Positions 1 through 7,913 of a stretch of DNA of 12,044 bases are shown here, piece after piece; position 1 is the stretch's first letter; every line of letters starts with the position of its first letter. Origin of the DNA: Thermodesulfobacteriota bacterium. GTDB lineage: Bacteria > Desulfobacterota > Desulfocorpusculales > Desulfocorpusculum. Both the position numbers and the translations under genes were made by a program. The notes under the pieces were generated by a model. It ran no database searches. It was given only the letters and a program-made list of their open reading frames with translations, and was not told the origin of the DNA. The DNA lies in NCBI GenBank assembly GCA_028275295.1, contig JAPWUY010000012.1, forward strand, positions 1-12,044, read 5' to 3'.

Positions 1-1
1 G

Positions 2-205
2 CCCATGTTGGGCCTCAGCCTCATAGCTGGGCTTGCTGTGAGTCTGGCACAGGCAGTGACCCAGATACAGGACATGACCTTGACCTTCGTGCCAAAACTT
101 CTGGCTGTGGCCCTCGCACTGGTGATCTTCTTTCCTTGGATGCTGGACCATCTCGTGGAATTCACAACCAGGATCATGGGAGATCTTTCCCTATGGATGC
201 GTTGA
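2..205 (+). CDS. fliQ: FliQ, flagellar export gate protein (5' end outside window)
   Basis: The visible 67 codons match the C-terminal three quarters of FliQ, a small inner-membrane protein of about 89 residues that packs with FliP and FliR to form the type III export channel. The sequence shows two hydrophobic stretches separated by the family hallmark around QAVTQIQDMTLTFVPK, followed by a second membrane helix with FFPWML. The frame is open to the left edge of the window, so the real start lies upstream. The ATG at 5 is an internal methionine and would leave out the first helix. The stop TGA at 203-205 lies inside the start of fliR, a 13-base overlap that suggests translational coupling. 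The identification is firm from the motif and from fliR following directly. Confidence 0.93.
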   Translation, partial: PMLGLSLIAGLAVSLAQAVTQIQDMTLTFVPKLLAVALALVIFFPWMLDHLVEFTTRIMGDLSLWMR

Positions 206-963
206 AGGGGATGGTGGATAACCTCGCGCTCTTTCCCCTGGTTCTGGCCAGGTTCTCGGGCCTTTTTTTGGCCATGCCCCTTTTTGGCTCGAGGGCCATT
301 CCCTTGGGGGTGAGGGTGATGCTCGCCCTTGGGCTCTCCTGGGCTTTTCTGCCCCTCATGTCTCGGGCCATCAAGGAGCCTGAGCTGGATGTCTGGCCTC
401 TCTCCCTTGCCATATTGAGGGAGGGCCTCATGGGATTGGCCATGGGATGGCTTGTACAGTTGATCCTCTCTGCAGTGCCATTGGCTGCTCAGGTTCTGGG
501 GTACCAGATGGGCCTGGGAATAGCCAATGTGATGGATCCAGTGGGACAGCATCAGATGTCCGTCACTGCTCAAATCCTCCAACTACTCGCTCTATGGTTG
601 TTCCTACAGCTCGATGGGCACCACCTGGTCTTAAGGGGTCTCATGGAAGAGCCGGGGAAGGGGCTCTGGGAGCCTTCTCTGGGCCCCCTCCATGGGTCTG
701 TAGAAGCGGGGAGGCATCTTTTTTCCAGCGCCTTGTCCTTGGCTGCACCAGCCTTGATGATCTTGCTTTTTGTCCAATTGGGCTTGGGACTCCTGGCGAG
801 GATGGTCCCTCAAATGAACATCTTCATCGTGACGGCTCCCTTTCAGGTGGGGCTCGGGCTCATTGCCATGGGGATGGCCTTGGGGACCCTCGGCCAGTGG
901 CTGCCCGATGGACTTTTGTGGCTCGAGGGAGCGATGGAGGGACTATTTCGATTGGCATTTTGA
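193..963 (+). CDS. fliR: FliR, flagellar export gate protein
   Basis: This is FliR, a polytopic inner-membrane component of the flagellar type III export gate, working with FliP and FliQ at the base of the MS ring. The product is 256 residues, close to the family norm of about 260, and almost wholly hydrophobic with roughly six membrane segments. Family-type features include the early LARFSGLFLAMPLFGSR stretch, GYQMGLGIANVMDP near residues 102-115, and a late MVPQMNIFIVTAPFQVGLG segment. I chose ATG 193 because a GGGAG ribosome site lies about ten bases upstream. The open frame reaches back to ATG 136, but that adds 19 hydrophilic residues inside fliQ that FliR proteins lack. The gene overlaps fliQ by 13 bases and is followed 15 bases later by flhB. 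Confidence 0.95.
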   Translation: MDALKGMVDNLALFPLVLARFSGLFLAMPLFGSRAIPLGVRVMLALGLSWAFLPLMSRAIKEPELDVWPLSLAILREGLMGLAMGWLVQLILSAVPLAAQVLGYQMGLGIANVMDPVGQHQMSVTAQILQLLALWLFLQLDGHHLVLRGLMEEPGKGLWEPSLGPLHGSVEAGRHLFSSALSLAAPALMILLFVQLGLGLLARMVPQMNIFIVTAPFQVGLGLIAMGMALGTLGQWLPDGLLWLEGAMEGLFRLAF

Positions 964-978
964 TGGGGAGAGGGGGTA

Positions 979-2061
979 ATGCCCACAAGGGGTGATCAGG
1001 ACAGGACCGAGGCCCCGACCCAGAAAAGGAGGGAAGAGGCCAGAAAGAGGGGACAGGTGGCGAGGAGCAGGGAAGTCCCTTCGGCAATGGTTCTCCTCGC
1101 TTCTGCAGGCTTTCTCTCCATTGCTGGGGGGAGCATATCGAGCTCCGCCATGGCGAGCTTCTCAGATCTCATCTCCAATAGTTTTGCCATGGAGCTCACC
1201 CCGGAAGGGCTTTCGGCCCTCTTCATGGACTTCATGATCACTTCCGCCTCAATTGCAGGACCCTTCGTTGGCCTGATGGTCCTCGTGGTCATAGGGGCGA
1301 ATCTCGCCCAGATCGGATTCCTGAGTGCGCCCGAGGCCCTGTCTCCCAATTGGGCCAGGATAAATCCCGTGGAGGGATTGAGGAGGATCCTCTCCTTGAA
1401 CTCGATGGTCGAGCTCCTAAAGGGGCTCATCAAGCTGGCCATAGTTGCTTGGGTCCTTTGGCGCTCCGTGATGGAGGAGTGGGAAATCCTCCAGGCCCTT
1501 GGAAACGCCTCTCCTTGGTCTGTGGCCAGGGAGATGTCCGGGGGCATAGTCCGCATAGGTCTCAGAGCTGGAATGGTGGTCGCTGCCCTCGCCCTTCTCG
1601 ATTACCTGTACCAGAGGTGGGAGCACGAAAGAAGCCTCCGAATGACCAAGGAGGAAGTGAAAGAAGAATTCAAGCAGAGGGAAGGGGATCCCAAGGTCAG
1701 GGCAAGGATTCGCCAAAGGCAGAGGGAGATGGCCCGCCGCAGGATGATGGCGGAAGTCCCCAAGGCAGATGTGGTCATAACAAACCCATTGCACCTGGCA
1801 ATAGCCCTCAAGTACGACAAGGCCAAGATGAGCGCTCCCATTGTTGTGGCAAAAGGGGCTGGATATCTGGCCGAGAGGATAAAGGAGATCGCCAGAAGGC
1901 ACTCAGTGGAAATAGTGGAGAACAAGCCCCTGGCCCAGGCCCTTTACAAGATGGTGGATGTGGGAAGCCAGATCCCCGTCGAGCTTTACAGGGCTGTGGC
2001 AGAGGTCCTGGCATATGTGTATCGCAAAAGATCGGAGAAGAGTCGGGGGAGTGAAGGGTGA
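979..2061 (+). CDS. flhB: FlhB, flagellar export switch protein
   Basis: FlhB sits in the inner membrane next to the FliPQR gate and switches export from rod/hook to filament substrates after self-cleavage. The 360-residue product begins with the family-typical basic stretch DRTEAPTQKRREEARKRGQVARSRE, then has about four membrane segments to around residue 215, a basic linker (MTKEEVKEEFKQREGDPKVRARIRQRQRE) and the cytoplasmic domain. The cleavage motif, normally NPTH, reads NPLH at residues 269-272 (1783-1794). The catalytic Asn-Pro pair and the His are kept, but Thr is replaced by Leu. The flanking VVITN and LAIALKYD are typical of the family. A purine-rich GGGGAGAGGGGG tract precedes ATG 979. 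The stop overlaps the flhA start by four bases (GTGA). Confidence 0.96.
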   Translation: MPTRGDQDRTEAPTQKRREEARKRGQVARSREVPSAMVLLASAGFLSIAGGSISSSAMASFSDLISNSFAMELTPEGLSALFMDFMITSASIAGPFVGLMVLVVIGANLAQIGFLSAPEALSPNWARINPVEGLRRILSLNSMVELLKGLIKLAIVAWVLWRSVMEEWEILQALGNASPWSVAREMSGGIVRIGLRAGMVVAALALLDYLYQRWEHERSLRMTKEEVKEEFKQREGDPKVRARIRQRQREMARRRMMAEVPKADVVITNPLHLAIALKYDKAKMSAPIVVAKGAGYLAERIKEIARRHSVEIVENKPLAQALYKMVDVGSQIPVELYRAVAEVLAYVYRKRSEKSRGSEG

Positions 2062-4160
2062 GCGTCCAGAAAGCGACAAGCCATCCCGGTTACATTCCCT
2101 CCCTGAGGACAAGCGAGGTGTTCCTGGCTGGAGGGGTCATGGGGATAATTCTGGTCATGGTATTTCCCATGCCCAAAGGCCTCTTGGACGTCCTCCTCGC
2201 CCTGAACATAACCCTCTCCGTTGTCATCATAATGGTCTCCCTGTACATCGTGAAGCCCCTCGAGTTCTCGGTATTTCCCACAGTGCTTCTCGTTGCGACC
2301 CTGTTCAGGTTGGCCCTGAATGTCGCCTCTACCCGTCTCATCCTCCTCAGGGGTCACGAAGGAGCTGATGCAGCGGGCCGCATCATCCAGGCATTCGGCA
2401 ACTTCGTGGTAGGTGGCAATTATGTGGTGGGACTCGTGGTCTTTCTCATTCTCGTAGTCATCAACTTCATCGTCATAACCAAGGGATCTGGCCGAATAGC
2501 GGAGGTCGCAGCCAGATTCACCCTGGATGCCATGCCAGGAAAGCAAATGAGCATAGATGCTGATCTCAATGCAGGCCTCATAGATGACAGGACCGCGAGG
2601 GAGAGGCGCCGCCTCATAGAGAAAGAGGCCGATTTCTACGGAGCCATGGACGGGGCGAGCAAGTTCGTCCGTGGGGATGCCATAGCAGGAATGGTCATAG
2701 TGTTCATAAACATAGTAGGTGGCCTCATCATTGGGGTGGGGCAAAAGGGAATGCCAATCCTGGAAGGCCTTCGAACCTATACCATCCTCACCATTGGAGA
2801 CGGCCTCGTCTCCCAGATTCCAGCCCTGATAGTTTCCACGGCAGCGGGGATTGTGGTCACTAGAGCTGCTTCGGACTCCTTCTTGGGGACAGATATCACG
2901 AGACAGGTCATCCACAACTTCAGGGCCATGGGGATGGCAGCTGGTATACTTCTGGGAATGGCCCTCCTGCCCGGGCTCCCCATGCTTCCCTTTTTGCTTC
3001 TCGCTGGGCTGGTGGGGACAATGGCCATGAGGATGCACCGTCAGGAAAAGGTGAGGGCTGATCAGAGGGCAAAGGCTCAAGCTCCCGCAGGCCCCCCCTT
3101 GGGATCCAGGGAGGAAGTGGAGTCCCTACTTCCGCTGGATGTCCTGGAGCTGGAAATCGGCTATGCCCTCATCCCCCTCGTGGACACGGAACAGAAGGGG
3201 ACGGTCCTCGAGAGAATAAGGATGCTCAGGAGACAGATCGCCCTCGAGATGGGAGTGATAATACCCCTCATGCACATCCGTGACAATCTGAGGCTCAAGC
3301 CCAACCAGTACTCCATAAAGTTGAGAGGGGTTTCCGTTGCCACAGGCGAGCTCATGATGGGCCATTGTTTGGCTCTCGATCCAGGGGGTGCCAAGGCCCC
3401 CTTGAAGGGCATTCCCACCAAAGAGCCGACCTTCGGGCTTCCGGCTATGTGGATCCCTCAAAAGGAAAAGGAAAGGGCTCAGGCCCTGGGCTACACGGTC
3501 GTGGACCCGGATACTGTTCTCATAACCCATCTCTCGGAGGTGGTGAGGAGGCATCTCGACGAGGTTGTGAGTCGCCAGGATGTGCAGAAGCTCGTGGACA
3601 ATGTCGCCAAGGAACATCCCAAGGTAGTCGAGGAGCTCATCCCCAAGTTGCTCACCATAGGAGAGGTCCACAGGGTCATCCAGTACCTCTTGAGGGAACA
3701 GGTCTCGGTCAGAGACCTGGTTCACATCCTGGAAATCCTCGGGGACTGGGCGCCCCACACGAGAAATCCTCGAATCCTGGCCGAATACGTGAGGGCCGGT
3801 CTTGGAAGGGCAATAACCAAGCGCTACGTGGACGAAAATGGCCGGCTTCCAGCCATGCTTCTCGATCCTGCCCTGGAGGAGACCCTCCTCGGTTCCCTCA
3901 GGAGGAACGAGGTGGAGACTTATCTCGCCCTGGACCCCGATCTGGCGAGGAAGGTTGTTCTCTCGATTCAGAAAGCCCTCGAACCCCATCTCCAGAGGCC
4001 GCACCCCCCTGTACTTCTCTGCGATTCCTCCCTCAGGCCCCACCTGAGGCAGCTCATCGAGAGATATATCCCGACCCTGGCCGTTCTCTCCCACCAGGAG
4101 GTGGACAGGGAGGTCATGGTGGAGACCCTTGAGATAGTGAGGTTGTCCCATGACGGTTAA
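2058..4160 (+). CDS. flhA: FlhA, flagellar export gate platform protein
   Basis: FlhA is the largest export-gate protein. It is thought to couple proton flow to export and to dock chaperone-substrate complexes through a nonameric cytoplasmic ring. The 700-residue product has the usual length. Its N-terminal half holds about eight membrane segments, and includes the family signature RLALNVASTRLIL, the loop RIAEVAARFTLDAMPGKQM, IDADLNAGLID, and MDGASKFVRGDAIAG with its conserved acidic residues. After residue ~330 a hydrophilic linker leads to the soluble domain (LLPLDVLELEIGYALIPL onward, with an HLSEVVRRHLDEVVSRQDVQ stretch). The start is GTG 2058 in a GTGA overlap with flhB, with GGGGGAG ending about six bases upstream. 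The 3' end overlaps flhF by 11 bases. Confidence 0.97.
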   Translation: MSVQKATSHPGYIPSLRTSEVFLAGGVMGIILVMVFPMPKGLLDVLLALNITLSVVIIMVSLYIVKPLEFSVFPTVLLVATLFRLALNVASTRLILLRGHEGADAAGRIIQAFGNFVVGGNYVVGLVVFLILVVINFIVITKGSGRIAEVAARFTLDAMPGKQMSIDADLNAGLIDDRTARERRRLIEKEADFYGAMDGASKFVRGDAIAGMVIVFINIVGGLIIGVGQKGMPILEGLRTYTILTIGDGLVSQIPALIVSTAAGIVVTRAASDSFLGTDITRQVIHNFRAMGMAAGILLGMALLPGLPMLPFLLLAGLVGTMAMRMHRQEKVRADQRAKAQAPAGPPLGSREEVESLLPLDVLELEIGYALIPLVDTEQKGTVLERIRMLRRQIALEMGVIIPLMHIRDNLRLKPNQYSIKLRGVSVATGELMMGHCLALDPGGAKAPLKGIPTKEPTFGLPAMWIPQKEKERAQALGYTVVDPDTVLITHLSEVVRRHLDEVVSRQDVQKLVDNVAKEHPKVVEELIPKLLTIGEVHRVIQYLLREQVSVRDLVHILEILGDWAPHTRNPRILAEYVRAGLGRAITKRYVDENGRLPAMLLDPALEETLLGSLRRNEVETYLALDPDLARKVVLSIQKALEPHLQRPHPPVLLCDSSLRPHLRQLIERYIPTLAVLSHQEVDREVMVETLEIVRLSHDG

Positions 4161-5388
4161 GACCTACAAAGCCATCGACATGCAAGAAGCCCTCAAGATG
4201 ATAAAGAGGGACCTTGGGCCACAGGCAGTCATCATCTCCACCCGCAAGGTCATGGAAGGGAAAAAGGCCTTCGGTCTTCTGGGAAGGCCCATGGTGGAGG
4301 TCACAGCAGCCGTGGATATCGCATCCCCGCAAGAGACATCAGCTCAACAGGATGGGGCCAGACAGGCAGAAAATGGCCATAAGGTCCTAGAGAGCTTGAG
4401 GTGCGAGCTCAATGAGTTGAGAAAGGAAGTGGAGAGGATATTCAGGTCGGTTCAGGACCCTGCCAAGCAATTGAGCGCAAGACTGGAGGCAGAACTCGAT
4501 GAGATGAGATGGTGGGCATCCCGAATGGTTCGCCAAAGTGCCAGCAATAAGGAGGGGTTGGCCGCCATTTTTGGTAGCTCCGTCCTCTACAGGCTCACGA
4601 AACATGGGGTGAAGGAGACCCATGCCATTCAGATCTTGAGCAGGGTGGAGGAACTTCTGGGAGATCAGACGAGCGAGGAGCTTTTTCTCAGGAAGGTCGA
4701 AGAGATGCTCCTCAGGGTGAGCAAGACAGTGGATCCTCTCCATGACACGGAGACGGTGAAACCTAGGGTCATAGCATTCGTAGGGCCCACTGGGGTGGGC
4801 AAGACGACCACCGTTGCCAAGCTGGCTGCGAGGTGCACCCTGGAACAGGGAAAGAGGGTTGCCCTCCTCACAAACGACACCTACCGCATAGCTGCAGTGG
4901 AGCAGCTCAAGACCTATGCCAGGATCATGGGGGTGCCCTTGGAGGTGGTTCTGACTCCAGAGGAGATCTCCCAGGTCATCGATTCTCACTCGGACAGGGA
5001 CGTCATATTCATAGACACAGCTGGAAGAAGCCCCATGGATGAGGGCCAGGTGGCTGAACTCGAATCCCTATTGACCACTGACTCGAGGATAAAGACAGTG
5101 CTCCTTCTCGCTGCTCCCACAGAGCCCATTGCCTTGGAGAGGGCCGCGAGGAGATTCATGCCCTTGAATCCCGTAGCCCTGATAGGGACCAAACTGGACG
5201 AAGCATCCCATCTGGGATCTCTTTTCAGTGTCTCGGTGCAGATGAGATTGCCCTTCGCCTTCTTCACAATGGGCCAGAGGGTCCCGGAGGACATAAGGGT
5301 GGCCAGGAAAGAGGACATAGCTTCCTGGGTGCTCTGGGGACTGCCTCTCTTCTATGCCGAGCCCCAGATGACTGTGGCATCGGGCTGA
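4150..5388 (+). CDS. flhF: FlhF, SRP-type GTPase for flagellar placement
   Basis: FlhF is the third SRP-family GTPase beside Ffh and FtsY. As a GTP-bound dimer at the membrane it marks where, often at the pole, a flagellum is built, and FlhG stimulates its hydrolysis. The 412-residue product has a basic N-terminal B region (MTVKTYKAIDMQEALKMIKRDLG), a helical N domain around residues 75-200, and a G domain. The G motifs are the P-loop GPTGVGKTT at 212-220, NDTYRIAAVEQLKTYA, DTAGR at 289-293 and TKLD at 347-350. ATG 4150 has GTGAGG seven bases upstream and overlaps flhA by 11 bases. The C-terminus (after VPEDIRVARKEDIASW) runs about 20 residues past the usual FlhF end. The frame stays open after the stop up to 5472, a point treated in the findings. 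Confidence 0.96.
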   Translation: MTVKTYKAIDMQEALKMIKRDLGPQAVIISTRKVMEGKKAFGLLGRPMVEVTAAVDIASPQETSAQQDGARQAENGHKVLESLRCELNELRKEVERIFRSVQDPAKQLSARLEAELDEMRWWASRMVRQSASNKEGLAAIFGSSVLYRLTKHGVKETHAIQILSRVEELLGDQTSEELFLRKVEEMLLRVSKTVDPLHDTETVKPRVIAFVGPTGVGKTTTVAKLAARCTLEQGKRVALLTNDTYRIAAVEQLKTYARIMGVPLEVVLTPEEISQVIDSHSDRDVIFIDTAGRSPMDEGQVAELESLLTTDSRIKTVLLLAAPTEPIALERAARRFMPLNPVALIGTKLDEASHLGSLFSVSVQMRLPFAFFTMGQRVPEDIRVARKEDIASWVLWGLPLFYAEPQMTVASG

Positions 5389-5424
5389 GGGGAGAGGCCC
5401 TGTTTCGAAGGCCGAGGGGAAGAC

Positions 5425-5472
5425 ATGGATCACCAGGCGAAAATTGGGGTCATGGAGGCTTTGGAAAGATGA
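5425..5472 (+). CDS. possible 15-codon leader ORF coupled to flhG
   Basis: In the 80-base spacer between flhF and flhG, an ATG at 5425 follows a good ribosome site (GAGGGG at 5414-5419, five bases away). It opens a 15-codon frame, MDHQAKIGVMEALER, whose stop overlaps the flhG start as ATGA at 5469-5472. Seen directly: start, ribosome site and overlap. Inferred: ribosomes translating it could reinitiate on flhG and set its level. It is also in frame with flhF, so it may be only the remnant of a longer FlhF tail. The peptide itself has no recognisable domain. Confidence 0.35.
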   Translation: MDHQAKIGVMEALER

Positions 5473-6341
5473 TCTTGGCACAAGACCAGGGAGCCACACT
5501 GAGAAAGCTGAGCTTCAAGGGAAGTGTTGCCCAGGCCTCGAGCAAAGTGCCTCCTGTTAGGAGCCTAGCTGTTACAAGTGGAAAGGGGGGCGTGGGAAAG
5601 ACGAGCCTGGCTGCCAATCTGGCATGCCTGATCTCCGAAATGGGGAGAAAGGTTCTCCTTTTCGATGCGGACATGGGCCTTGCCAACGTGGACGTCCTCT
5701 TCGGCCTCAATCCCCAGAGGACAATAAGGGATTTTCTCGAGGGCCGCTGTCTTCTCCAGGAGATAGTCACCGAGGGACCTTCGGGCATAAGTATCGTGCC
5801 CGGAGGTTCGGGCCAGTCCGACCTGACCCATCTCACCAAGGAGCAGAGGCTTCTTCTCTACTCGGGGATAAATCTCCTGGGAGGCGATCACGATCTTCTC
5901 CTCATAGACACGGCTGCCGGGGTCTCACAGAATGTGCTTCAGTTCAACGCAATGGCTGAGAGGCTCATTGTCATCGTCACCCCCGAGCCCACGAGCATAA
6001 CCGATGCATACGCTGTGATAAAGCTCATGTTCCTCCATTACAGAAGGCGCGATTTTCTCATTGTCGTCAACAACGCGAGGTCCCCTCAGGAGGCCCATGC
6101 CACCTTCGAGGGATTGAACAGGGTGGTGGAGACCTTTCTCAAGTTCTCCTTGAAGGAGCTCGGGTGGCTCCCATGGGATGGAGCTGTCATGAAATCGGTG
6201 AGGAGCCAGAGGCCCTTTGTCCATATGTTCCCAGAGGCGAGGGCTACAAGCCACCTGAGGGAGATAGCCATTCGAATAATGGAGATGGCAGGGAGGGAAG
6301 ACTCCATTGGGGGAATGACCCTCTTCGGCCCCTACGCGTGA
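5469..6341 (+). CDS. flhG: FlhG (YlxH/FleN), MinD-like ATPase controlling flagellar number
   Basis: FlhG is a MinD/ParA-family ATPase that dimerises on the membrane with ATP, stimulates FlhF GTPase activity and limits flagellar number. The 290-residue product has all the marks: an N-terminal activator motif DQGATLR at residues 6-12 (the family form is DQxxxLR, the helix that touches FlhF), a deviant Walker A SGKGGVGKT at 37-45, DADMGLANVD at 66-75, and LLIDTAAGVS around 144-153. The C-terminus has a hydrophobic helix ending REIAIRIMEMAG that could be the membrane-targeting sequence. ATG 5469 has GGAGG ten bases upstream, and no other usable start lies in frame before it. flhF lies upstream and fliA starts seven bases after the stop, the standard order flhF-flhG-fliA. 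Confidence 0.96.
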   Translation: MILAQDQGATLRKLSFKGSVAQASSKVPPVRSLAVTSGKGGVGKTSLAANLACLISEMGRKVLLFDADMGLANVDVLFGLNPQRTIRDFLEGRCLLQEIVTEGPSGISIVPGGSGQSDLTHLTKEQRLLLYSGINLLGGDHDLLLIDTAAGVSQNVLQFNAMAERLIVIVTPEPTSITDAYAVIKLMFLHYRRRDFLIVVNNARSPQEAHATFEGLNRVVETFLKFSLKELGWLPWDGAVMKSVRSQRPFVHMFPEARATSHLREIAIRIMEMAGREDSIGGMTLFGPYA

Positions 6342-6348
6342 GGAGAGC

Positions 6349-7098
6349 ATGAGTGTTCCAAGTCTCATGAAAGAGGCCATGGGTCTTGGCCAGGCAGCCA
6401 AGAATGGTCTGAGCCCTTCGGAAAGGGAGCGCCACATACAGGAGTTTCTCCCTTTCATCAAGTACCAGGTCCTGAGGTTAGTGGGTCGAATACCCCCAGG
6501 TGTGGAGATTTCAGACCTCACCCATGCGGCAATAGTGGGGCTTCTCGATGCCCTTGACAAGTTCGACCCAGCCAAGGGGACCCAGCTCAGGACATATGCT
6601 GAGTTCAGGATTCGAGGGGCCATACTCGACCAGCTTCGCTCCATGGACTGGGCAACGAGGACAGTGAGGGAGAGGCTGAAGAGACTCGAGGATGCCCAGG
6701 TTTCCCTGGAAAAAAAGCTCCGCAGGCCTCCCACAGAGGAGGAGCTAGCTGATTATCTCGGGATGAACATGGACGACTATCACCAGATGATCCTGGAGGC
6801 GAAGGGGGGCTCCTTCGTTTCCCTGGAGGAGCTCATCCAGGCTGAGGGCAAGGAAGGAGGAGTCGAGGCAGGCAATGAATATGACCCCTTCGAGATGTGC
6901 AGCTTGAAGGAGATTCGATCGAGGATAAGGAGGGCCCTTGAAGGCTTGGACCCCAAGGAACAGATGGTTGTGCATCTCTACTATTTTGAAGAGCTCACCA
7001 TGAGGGAGATAGGCATGGTGATGGAGCTTTCGGAATCTAGGGTCTGTCAGCTCCATGCCAGGGCTCTGGGCAAGCTGAGATCTGCCATGGCCCCATGA
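6349..7098 (+). CDS. fliA: FliA, flagellar sigma-28 factor
   Basis: This is the sigma-28 factor that directs RNA polymerase to late flagellar promoters (filament, motor and chemotaxis genes). It is normally held back by FlgM until the hook is finished. The 249-residue product carries region 2 around residues 25-110 (DLTHAAIVGLLDALDKFD, RTYAEFRIRGAILDQLRSMDW), region 3 around 115-165 (PPTEEELADYLGM) and region 4 around 190-246, with the helix-turn-helix TMREIGMVMELSESRVCQLHARA. ATG 6349 follows AGGAGAG at 6341-6347, which itself begins in the flhG stop codon, so the two genes are tightly linked. No FlgM anti-sigma gene is visible in this window. By family order it would be expected downstream of flgI. 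Confidence 0.96.
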   Translation: MSVPSLMKEAMGLGQAAKNGLSPSERERHIQEFLPFIKYQVLRLVGRIPPGVEISDLTHAAIVGLLDALDKFDPAKGTQLRTYAEFRIRGAILDQLRSMDWATRTVRERLKRLEDAQVSLEKKLRRPPTEEELADYLGMNMDDYHQMILEAKGGSFVSLEELIQAEGKEGGVEAGNEYDPFEMCSLKEIRSRIRRALEGLDPKEQMVVHLYYFEELTMREIGMVMELSESRVCQLHARALGKLRSAMAP

Positions 7099-7117
7099 GG
7101 AACTTGTGAGAGGACCC

Positions 7118-7867
7118 ATGGACCAGATGACCCCACAGAAGGCGAAGAAGCCCAAGGTCCTCAAGAGAAAGGGTAAAGAGGTGGAGGAAGCTCTCCTCTT
7201 CGAGGACCAGATGGACGAGGCAGCTATAGCCGAGTGGGAAAAGAAGATGGGCCTGGCTGAGGACGCGGCTTCCCAAAAGGATCCATCAGCACCCCCCTCG
7301 ACTTCTGGCAAAAATGGGAAGCCTTCGGCCGCTGATCGTACCTCATCGGGTATGCTGGAAGAGCAGAGGCCCAGTCCCGAAAAGGAAAGCAGTTGGAGAC
7401 AGACCGGGAAGCTGAGATGGCTCGGTATATCCAATATAGGATCCTACTGGCAGGAGAGTCCTCCCAGGAGAAGGGTCTCCATTGTAGCAGTGGCGGTTTC
7501 CTTCGTTTTCGCCACAGCTGGGGCCTGCCTTTTCGCCCACGGCCTTTTGACCCAGAAGGAGGCCGAGCCTCAAAGGCTCACCCGCCCCTTATTCTCGAAT
7601 CAAATGCACCTGGAGATGATCGTGCCCATCAAGGGGGGAACCCACGGCCTCCTTCTATCCCTGGCTGTGGACATCGAGGATGAGGGTATAAGACCCTGGA
7701 TGGTGAGAAGGAAGGTTTACGAGCTTCTCTCTCCTTTGGAGCCAAGGGATGTCAAGGGGCCCGATGGAATGAGAAGGGTGAAGGAGATCTTGGACCAAGG
7801 GCTTTCCTCCCACTGGCCAGGTGTGAGGCCTGGAAGCGTGAGATTTCTGGAATACTTGCTCCTCTGA
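7118..7867 (+). CDS. single-pass membrane protein with FliL-like periplasmic end
   Basis: I do not recognise a named gene. The 249-residue product starts with a strongly basic segment (KAKKPKVLKRKGKE), then a disordered-looking Pro/Ser/Lys/Glu stretch to about residue 118, one membrane helix at about 120-143 behind RRR, and a periplasmic domain of about 100 residues. That domain follows the FliL pattern: a hydrophobic strand ending in D-x-E-DE (LLLSLAVDIEDEG), a helix RRKVYELLSPL, a polar turn, a helix MRRVKEILDQGLS and a closing strand VRFLEYLLL. FliL surrounds the stator and supports motor function. The FliL reading is inference from this pattern, and the 118-residue cytoplasmic part is much longer than in ordinary FliL. 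ATG 7118 has GAGAGGA four bases upstream. GTG 7106 is an alternative start. It lies 19 bases after fliA. Confidence 0.75.
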   Translation: MDQMTPQKAKKPKVLKRKGKEVEEALLFEDQMDEAAIAEWEKKMGLAEDAASQKDPSAPPSTSGKNGKPSAADRTSSGMLEEQRPSPEKESSWRQTGKLRWLGISNIGSYWQESPPRRRVSIVAVAVSFVFATAGACLFAHGLLTQKEAEPQRLTRPLFSNQMHLEMIVPIKGGTHGLLLSLAVDIEDEGIRPWMVRRKVYELLSPLEPRDVKGPDGMRRVKEILDQGLSSHWPGVRPGSVRFLEYLLL

Positions 7868-7913
7868 GGTGCCGGGGAGGGAAAGTCCCGAGCTTCTTGT
7901 TTTGGAGGTTGCT

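Noticed and set aside
136..192. Upstream in-frame start extending FliR by 19 residues
   Set aside because: The extra residues are hydrophilic, lie within fliQ and are not typical of FliR. ATG 193 has a better-placed ribosome site.
1350..2054. Plus-strand frame of 234 codons inside flhB
   Set aside because: Its product is Gly/Arg/Pro-rich with no domain, and flhB motifs are unmistakable in the other frame. The similar frames at 447-995 and 3365-4132 fail for the same reason.
1986..3080. Long minus-strand open frame (364 codons) opposite flhB/flhA
   Set aside because: It mirrors the codon bias of flhA on the other strand. The translation is rich in His, Tyr, Asp and Glu with no domain, and flhA is certain in the same DNA.
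3126..4151. Second long minus-strand open frame (341 codons) opposite flhA
   Set aside because: Same cause: the strongly biased codons of flhA leave few stops on the opposite strand. It has no ribosome site or recognisable motif.
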